DNA from: Streptomyces sp. NBC_00287 | Lineage (GTDB): Bacteria > Actinomycetota > Actinomycetes > Streptomycetales > Streptomycetaceae | Direction: 5' to 3' | NCBI RefSeq assembly: GCF_036173105.1 | Contig: NZ_CP108053.1 | Coordinates: 6,076,001-6,140,000, forward strand | Length of the DNA stretch: 64,000 nucleotides | Part shown: positions 58,643 to 64,000 of the stretch, piece after piece | Layout of the letters: each line of letters begins with the position of its first letter | Position numbering within the stretch: position 1 is the stretch's first letter | The notes under the pieces: model-generated | Seen by the model: the letters and a program-made list of their open reading frames with translations, nothing else | Told to the model about the DNA's origin: nothing | Databases searched by the model: none | Translations under genes and position numbers: made by a program

Positions 58643-59463
58643 CAGAACAACCTCGGATCGTCGAAGGCACCGGACGCGACGAGATAGACGTAGAAGTCGG
58701 CGAGCGCCACGCTCACCAACGAGGCCCAGGCGAGCAGCATGTGACGGGCATTGAGCTTCCCGACCCAGGTCCACATCCGGTAGCGCACGGGGTGCTTGGA
58801 GAAGTGCTTGAGCTTGCCGCCGACGATGTGCCGGCAGGAGTGGCAGGAGATCGTGTACGCCCAGATCAGCACGATGTTGACGAGGAACACCAGGGTGCCG
58901 AGGCCCATGTGGCCCCACTCGTAGTGCTCGTCGCGGAAGGCGAGCACGGTGTCGTACGTCAGGATTCCGGCGACCAGGATCGCGGCGTAGAAGAAGTACC
59001 GGTGGATGTTCTGCAGGATCAGCGGGAAGCGGGTCTCACCGCTGTACTTCTGGTGCGGCTCGGCCACCGCGCAGGCCGGCGGGGACGCCCAGAAGCCCCG
59101 GTAGTAGGCCTTGCGGTAGTAGTAGCAGGTCAGCCGGAAGCCGAGCGGGAAGATCAGGATGATGATGGCGGGGGAGATGCCCCACCAGCCGCCGAAGATC
59201 TCCCAGTTGGGGCCGTTCCTCATCGGCTCGCAGTTCTCCGCGAGACAGGGGGAGTAGAACGGCGAGACATAGGGCGCCGCGTAGTAGTCGGCGTTGGCGA
59301 AGGCGCGCCAGGTCGAGTAGACGATGAACGCCAGCAGACCGGCCGCGGTGACGGCGGGCGCCAGCCACCAGCGGTCGGTCCGCAGATGCGGGGCGGAGAT
59401 CGCGGCGCGCGTACCGGCTCGTACACCGCCGCTGTTCAGATGGGGTTCCGTACCAGTGGCCAA
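58642..59463 (-). CDS. sdhC: Succinate dehydrogenase cytochrome b membrane subunit
   Basis: A 273-residue membrane anchor of complex II with about five transmembrane helices and conserved heme-ligand candidates (QNIHRYFFYAAI, EWGHMGLGTLVF, SCHSCRHIVGG). TTG at 59463 is used: GGAG lies seven bases before it and no ATG/GTG fits better. First gene of the sdhCAB operon. Confidence 0.9.
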   Translation of the reverse strand: MATGTEPHLNSGGVRAGTRAAISAPHLRTDRWWLAPAVTAAGLLAFIVYSTWRAFANADYYAAPYVSPFYSPCLAENCEPMRNGPNWEIFGGWWGISPAIIILIFPLGFRLTCYYYRKAYYRGFWASPPACAVAEPHQKYSGETRFPLILQNIHRYFFYAAILVAGILTYDTVLAFRDEHYEWGHMGLGTLVFLVNIVLIWAYTISCHSCRHIVGGKLKHFSKHPVRYRMWTWVGKLNARHMLLAWASLVSVALADFYVYLVASGAFDDPRLF

Positions 59464-59487
59464 GGTTTGACTCCGGTCGGTTCGGGT

Positions 59488-59778
59488 TCAGGGGGCTCGT
59501 CGGTCCCGGGCGCCTAGACCCTCGTCGTCCGTGTCGATCCACAGAGAGTCGTCGTATGGGGTGTCGGGGATGGTGACGAGATCGGGGCGCTTCTGAGTCG
59601 CGGGGGCGGAGGCCGCCGCGCGCAGCAGGGCCACGCTCTCGCGCAGGTGATCGCAGTCGGTGCGGACGCGGCGGATGTCCAGACCGCCGCTGCCGAGCTG
59701 CTGTTCCAGTCGGCTCACGGACCTGTTCAGGTCGTCGAGGCACCGCTGGACTGACGTCAGGTCGTCGTGCACGGACAT
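59488..59778 (-). CDS. Small helical protein upstream of sdhCAB
   Basis: A 96-residue protein with a heptad-rich N-terminal half (DDLTSVQRCLDDLNRSVSRLEQQL), a linker, and an acidic C-terminal tail (DSLWIDTDDEGLGARD). GAGGT precedes the ATG at 59778. It lies 24 bases before sdhC on the same strand, so it may be co-transcribed; no known domain. A longer in-frame reading upstream lies in the promoter region and is not supported. Confidence 0.7.
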   Translation of the reverse strand: MSVHDDLTSVQRCLDDLNRSVSRLEQQLGSGGLDIRRVRTDCDHLRESVALLRAAASAPATQKRPDLVTIPDTPYDDSLWIDTDDEGLGARDRRAP

Positions 59779-60066
59779 GACGTGACCTCGCTTCCGTCGG
59801 CCGTGCGGCCGTGGGTGGCAACGTTCATGCGCCTGCGAGTGTTGCGCGTCACACCTGTCGCTGTGAAGGGACGTGCACCGATTGGCCGAGGCGCGTAGGT
59901 GCATCCCGCGGTGCGTTGCGCCGCACGGGTGGGGTTCCCGGCGTGGCTCGCCGTGTCGCCGCCCGTTGCCGAACCCTTTCCTCTTCAGTGGCCGCATAGA
60001 TGTGATCAGCTCCATATACCGCCAAACGTGATCATAACCCCCCGCGGCTCCCGGAGGTAAGCAGAG

Positions 60067-62172
60067 ATGTCCCACGACGGCCCCGGACCGCGCGCGGTAA
60101 TGCGCTCGGTCGTTCTTCTCAGCGTCAGTGCGCTCGCGCTCGCCGGTTGTGCCTCCGAGGATCCGGCGGGCAAGCCGCTCGCGGAGCAGGACATCGCCCC
60201 CGCCGCCCGCTCCCTGGTCGCCGACGGCGGCACCCTGCGCTGGGCCGTCGACGCCGTGCCGGAGACCCTGAACACCTTCCAGGCCGATGCCGACGCCACC
60301 ACCACCCGGGTCGCCCAGGCCGTCCTGCCGTCGATGTACCGCCTCGACGCCAGCGGGCGGCCGGAGATCAACCCCGACTACCTGGAGACCGCGAAGGTCG
60401 TCGAGACCGAGCCGAAGCAGGTCGTGCTGTACAAGCTGAACCAGCAGGCCGTCTGGAGCGACGGCCGGGAGATCGGCGCCGCCGACTTCGCCGCCCAGTG
60501 GCGGGCCCTGTCCGGCAAGGACTCCGCGTACTGGACCGCGCGCAACGCGGGCTACGACCGCATCGAGCGGATCGAGCGCGGCGCCAACGACCTGGAGGTC
60601 AAGGTCACCTTCGAGCGCCAGTACGCCGACTGGCGCTCGCTGTTCTCGCCGCTGTACCCGAAGGACGTCATGGGCACCCCGGACGCCTTCAACGACGGCG
60701 CCCGCCGCAAGCTCAAGGTCACCGCCGGGCCGTTCGCCGTGCAGAAGGTCGACCGCAAGGACGACGAGATCACCCTGGCCCGCAATCCGCGCTGGTGGGG
60801 CAGTCCGGCCAAGCTGAACGAGATCGTGCTGCGCGCCGTGCCCCGCGACGAGCGGGCCCAGGCGCTGGCCGCCGGGACGCTCGACCTGGCCGAGATCGAC
60901 CCCGACACGGTCCGCCGGATCGGCCTCGCCGCCCGCGCCGGCGGCAAGGGCACCAGCACACCGCTGCAGGGCGCGACGCCCTTGTACGGCGAGGAGAACA
61001 GCGCGCGGAAGGAACAGCGCAAGGCGCTCACCAAGTACGACCGTCAGCAGCAGGCCCTCAGGCGCTTCGAGGTCCGTCGCTCGCTGGAGCCCGCGTTCAC
61101 CCAGCTCGCCCTCAACGGCGCCGACGGTCCGCTCGCCGACGAGCGCGTCCGCCGGGCGGTGGCCCGGGCGCTGGACCGCAAGGAGCTCGCCGGTGCCGTC
61201 CTGAAGCCGCTGGGGCTGCCCGCGGAGCCCGTCGGCAGCCACCTGGCGCTGGCCGGACAGGCCGCCTACGCCGACAACAGCGGCGCGCTGGGCGGCCAGG
61301 ACACCGCGGAGGCCCAGGCGCTGCTGGCGGACGCCGGGTGGGTGCCCGGTGGCCCGGTGAAGCAGAAGAAGGGCGAGAAGGCGGCGGGGGCGGAAGGGAA
61401 GAAGGACGCCGAGAAGAAGGGCGAGGAGGAGTCCGAAGGGGGCGACGACGGCGACGACGGCACGTACATCGTCGGCGACGACGACAAGGCACCGGCCGAG
61501 GCGGACCGGGAGAAGAAGCGGCACGACCTGAAGCAGCAGGGCGGGGCGCCGGGCGCCTACGCCCCCAAGGGCACCGCGGCCCCGGCGGGCGCCCCGGACA
61601 GGGCGCTGGCCAAGGACGGCAAAGCGCTGACGCTGCGCTTCGTGCTCCCCTCAGGGCCCGGCTCGGAGAGCCTGCGGACGGTCGCGGAACGCATCCGGCG
61701 CATGCTGGACCGGGTGGGCATCCGCACCGAGCTGTCCAAGGTCTCGGACGAGAGCTACTTCAAGGACCACATCGCCTCCGGCGAGTACGACCTGGCCCTG
61801 TACTCCTGGCCGGCCTCCGCCTTCCCCGCCACCGACGCCCGCCCGATCTACGCCAAGCCGGTCCCGGCCGCCGACGGCTCCCTGAACGTCGAGCAGAACT
61901 ACACCCGGGTGGGCACCGACCATGTGGACCAGCTCTTCGACCAAGCGGTCTCCACGCTGAACGAGGGCGAGACAAAGAGCCTCATCCGCAAGGCGGACTC
62001 CCGGATCTGGGCAGCGGCCGGCTCGATCCCCCTCTACCAGCGCCCCCAGCTGACAGCGGCGAAGAAGAACCTGGTGAACGCGGGCGCCTTCGGCTTCCAG
62101 ACCCCGGTGTACGAGGACATGGGCTTCTTGAAGAAGGGCGCGCGGCCGGCGGCCGGCCCGTCGAAGAAGTAG
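60067..62172 (+). CDS. Oligopeptide-type ABC transporter solute-binding lipoprotein
   Basis: A 701-residue family 5 extracellular binding protein. Signal peptide with lipobox LAGC (C28), then the family blocks VDAVPETLNTFQADADATTT, AVWSDGREIGAADFAAQW and YDLALYSWPASAF. Residues about 435-500 are an insert of Lys/Glu/Gly/Asp (KQKKGEK, EEESEGGDDGDDG) absent in usual relatives and likely disordered. GGAGGT precedes the ATG by eight bases. No permease genes are adjacent before typA. Confidence 0.9.
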   Translation: MSHDGPGPRAVMRSVVLLSVSALALAGCASEDPAGKPLAEQDIAPAARSLVADGGTLRWAVDAVPETLNTFQADADATTTRVAQAVLPSMYRLDASGRPEINPDYLETAKVVETEPKQVVLYKLNQQAVWSDGREIGAADFAAQWRALSGKDSAYWTARNAGYDRIERIERGANDLEVKVTFERQYADWRSLFSPLYPKDVMGTPDAFNDGARRKLKVTAGPFAVQKVDRKDDEITLARNPRWWGSPAKLNEIVLRAVPRDERAQALAAGTLDLAEIDPDTVRRIGLAARAGGKGTSTPLQGATPLYGEENSARKEQRKALTKYDRQQQALRRFEVRRSLEPAFTQLALNGADGPLADERVRRAVARALDRKELAGAVLKPLGLPAEPVGSHLALAGQAAYADNSGALGGQDTAEAQALLADAGWVPGGPVKQKKGEKAAGAEGKKDAEKKGEEESEGGDDGDDGTYIVGDDDKAPAEADREKKRHDLKQQGGAPGAYAPKGTAAPAGAPDRALAKDGKALTLRFVLPSGPGSESLRTVAERIRRMLDRVGIRTELSKVSDESYFKDHIASGEYDLALYSWPASAFPATDARPIYAKPVPAADGSLNVEQNYTRVGTDHVDQLFDQAVSTLNEGETKSLIRKADSRIWAAAGSIPLYQRPQLTAAKKNLVNAGAFGFQTPVYEDMGFLKKGARPAAGPSKK

Positions 62173-62184
62173 GGGTGATATTTG

Positions 62185-62209
62185 GGGGCCGACGGCCGCC
62201 GTCGGCCCC
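62185..62209 (+). terminator. Terminator after the solute-binding protein gene
   Basis: An 11-bp stem GGGGCCGACGG/CCGTCGGCCCC with loop CCG, 13 bases downstream of the stop. Confidence 0.75.
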
Positions 62210-62366
62210 GTAAACCCATCCCCACCTGCACCGATGTATCCCGGCGCGCCTCCGCACCCGCAGCCCCGTACCATGGGGTGAGGCCGTGGCATGTCAAGCC
62301 CGGCAGGGCCCGCGTAACACTGATGTACGCGCAGGCCGTCCTCACACTCCGGGAGAACGCCGCAAT

Positions 62367-64000
62367 ATGGCCACGCGCCACGACATCCGTAACGTCGCCA
62401 TCGTCGCCCACGTCGACCACGGCAAGACGACCATCGTCGATGCCATGCTCAAGCAGGCCGGCTCCTTCGCCGCGCACGCCGCCGAGTCCCTCGACGACCG
62501 CATGATGGACTCGAACGACCTGGAGCGTGAGAAGGGCATCACGATCCTGGCCAAGAACACGGCCGTCAAGTACCACCCGAAGGATGGCGGCGACGTCATC
62601 ACCATCAACATCATCGACACCCCCGGCCACGCCGACTTCGGCGGTGAGGTCGAGCGCGGTCTGTCGATGGTGGACGCGGTCGTGCTGCTCGTGGACGCCT
62701 CCGAGGGCCCGCTGCCGCAGACCCGCTTCGTGCTCCGCAAGGCGCTCCAGCAGCGGCTGCCGGTCATCCTCTGCATCAACAAGACGGACCGGCCGGACTC
62801 CCGGATCGACGAGGTCGTCAACGAGACGTACGACCTCTTCCTCGACCTGGACGCCGACGAGGACCAGATCGAGTTCCCGATCGTCTATGCCTGCGGCCGT
62901 GACGGCATCGCCTCGCTGACCAAGCCGGAGGACGGCACCGTCCCCGCCGACTCCACCAGCCTGGAGCCGTTCTTCTCCACCATCCTGGAGCACGTCCCGG
63001 CCCCGATCTACGACGAGGCCGCCCCGCTCCAGGCCCATGTCACCAACCTGGACGCCGACAACTTCCTCGGCCGTATCGCGCTGCTCCGTGTCGAGCAGGG
63101 CGAGCTCAGGAAGGGCCAGACGGTCGCGTGGATCAAGCGTGACGGAACGATCAGCAACGTCCGTATCACCGAGCTGATGATGACCGAGGCGCTCACCCGC
63201 AAGCCCGCCGAGGTGGCGGGACCCGGTGACATCTGCGCCGTCGCCGGTATCTCGGACATCATGATCGGTGAGACCCTGGCCGACCCGGAGAACCCGGTCG
63301 CGCTGCCGCTGATCACGGTCGACGAGCCCGCGATCTCCATGACCATCGGCACCAACACCTCCCCGCTGGTCGGCCGCGGCGGCACCGGCAAGGGCGCCGA
63401 CGCGAAGGCGGCCGTCAAGGACCGCAAGGTCACCGCCCGTCAGGTCAAGGACCGCCTCGACCGCGAGCTGATCGGTAACGTCTCGCTCCGTGTCCTCGAC
63501 ACCGAGCGTCCCGACGCCTGGGAGGTCCAGGGCCGTGGTGAGCTCGCGCTCGCCATCCTGGTCGAGCAGATGCGCCGCGAGGGCTTCGAGCTGACCATCG
63601 GCAAGCCCCAGGTCGTCACCAAGCAGGTCGACGGCAAGACGTACGAGCCGGTCGAGCGCATGACGATCGACGTGCCCGAGGAGCACATGGGCGCGGTCAC
63701 GCAGCTCATGGGTGTCCGCAAGGGCCGTATGGACAACATGTCCAACCACGGCTCCGGCTGGGTCCGCATGGAGTTCGTCGTGCCGTCCCGCGGTCTCATC
63801 GGGTTCCGGACCGAGTTCCTGACCCAGACCCGCGGCACCGGCATCGGCCACTCCATCCACGAGGGCTTCGAGCCCTGGTTCGGCACGCTCCAGACCCGTA
63901 ACAACGGTTCCCTGGTCGCCGACCGCGCCGGTGCCGTCACCGCCTTTGCGATGACGAACCTTCAGGAGCGCGGTGTGCTGTTCACCGACCCGGGCACCGA
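62367..64000 (+). CDS. typA: Translational GTPase TypA/BipA, 3' end missing
   Basis: The visible 544 residues have the GTPase domain (AHVDHGKTT at 14-22, DTPGHADFGGEVERGLSMVDAVVLLVDASEG, NKTD at 127-130), the EF-Tu-like domain II, and most of the C-terminal BipA-specific domains (VKDRLDRELIGNVSLRVLDT, GRGELALAILVEQMRREGFE, SRGLIGFRTEFLTQTRGTGI). The family is about 630-640 residues, so roughly 90 are beyond the right edge. GGGAG precedes the ATG. BipA helps 50S assembly and stress growth. Confidence 0.96.
   Translation, partial: MATRHDIRNVAIVAHVDHGKTTIVDAMLKQAGSFAAHAAESLDDRMMDSNDLEREKGITILAKNTAVKYHPKDGGDVITINIIDTPGHADFGGEVERGLSMVDAVVLLVDASEGPLPQTRFVLRKALQQRLPVILCINKTDRPDSRIDEVVNETYDLFLDLDADEDQIEFPIVYACGRDGIASLTKPEDGTVPADSTSLEPFFSTILEHVPAPIYDEAAPLQAHVTNLDADNFLGRIALLRVEQGELRKGQTVAWIKRDGTISNVRITELMMTEALTRKPAEVAGPGDICAVAGISDIMIGETLADPENPVALPLITVDEPAISMTIGTNTSPLVGRGGTGKGADAKAAVKDRKVTARQVKDRLDRELIGNVSLRVLDTERPDAWEVQGRGELALAILVEQMRREGFELTIGKPQVVTKQVDGKTYEPVERMTIDVPEEHMGAVTQLMGVRKGRMDNMSNHGSGWVRMEFVVPSRGLIGFRTEFLTQTRGTGIGHSIHEGFEPWFGTLQTRNNGSLVADRAGAVTAFAMTNLQERGVLFTDPGT

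Noticed and set aside
59779..61524. In-frame extension of the 96-residue gene upstream of sdhC
   Set aside because: It runs antisense to the solute-binding lipoprotein gene; the true ATG at 59778 has GAGGT before it.

Overview
The window is chromosomal DNA from an actinomycete, almost certainly a Streptomyces. It has very high GC with G/C-rich third codon positions, a WhiB-family regulator, GTG and leaderless starts, a few TTA (bldA-type) leucine codons, and a gene order around glpX, xseAB, ispH, ppgK and ychF that I recall from Streptomyces chromosomes. 57 protein genes plus two very small ORFs are supported. I found no rRNA, tRNA, CRISPR array, insertion sequence or phage module. The first gene (fumarase) and the last (typA) run off the ends.

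Layout. 1-12 kb is a conserved housekeeping block: class I fumarase, a DUF1707 envelope-response protein, a WhiB-like regulator, class II fructose-bisphosphatase, a nitroreductase-type malonic semialdehyde reductase, exonuclease VII (xseA, xseB), an amino-acid permease, IspH, polyphosphate glucokinase and YchF. 12-16.5 kb is a stress-type island: an ECF sigma factor flanked by two near-identical-length zinc anti-sigma proteins, then an NDH-2-like oxidoreductase with a membrane module that recurs three times in the next gene. 16.5-21.2 kb, on the minus strand, holds a DM13 lipid-anchored or membrane protein, a zinc-finger/coiled-coil protein, a flavodoxin-like reductase, and an isoprenoid operon (small TTA-containing protein, polyprenyl synthetase, MpaB/latex-clearing-type oxygenase).

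22.5-26.5 kb is the most novel-looking locus. It is a compact peptide-maturation cassette: a 25-residue precursor-like peptide ending in Gly-Gly-Ser, an M14 carboxypeptidase read with it, and divergently an E1/ThiF-type adenylating enzyme and an M50 membrane protease, each carrying an N-terminal PqqD-like peptide-recognition domain. My hypothesis is that the carboxypeptidase removes the final Ser to expose Gly-Gly for E1 activation. It abuts a second unusual system at 26.5-39.4 kb: SWIM zinc finger, VWA, DUF5682, MoxR AAA+ ATPase and WGR-DUF4132, plus a divergent second DUF4132 gene. This matches the protein set of the uncharacterised E. coli yehI/yehLMPQ genes. Its divergent control region carries two copies of the TTGTCAGTG-N8-TAnnnT motif known from LexA-independent (PafBC/RecA-NDp) DNA-damage promoters. 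The same motif stands in front of xseA, and weaker versions precede ppgK and the fumarase gene.

39-55 kb is a mixed accessory region: LysR regulator and short-chain dehydrogenase, a secreted subtilase followed by two tandem serpin-like genes, a GntR regulator, a SPOR-like small protein with a leaderless TTA-containing upstream ORF, a MutT-type NUDIX, an anti-sigma-type ATPase and a large PAS-GAF-PP2C phosphatase that ends in a 148-bp tandem duplication, a coiled-coil membrane protein, a GH18-like protein and a TTA-containing methyltransferase. 56-64 kb returns to core genes: the succinate dehydrogenase operon sdhCAB, an oligopeptide-type ABC lipoprotein with an odd charged insert, and typA/bipA. 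From memory of S. coelicolor, the segment between ychF and sdh is where that species carries the actinorhodin cluster; no polyketide genes are present here.
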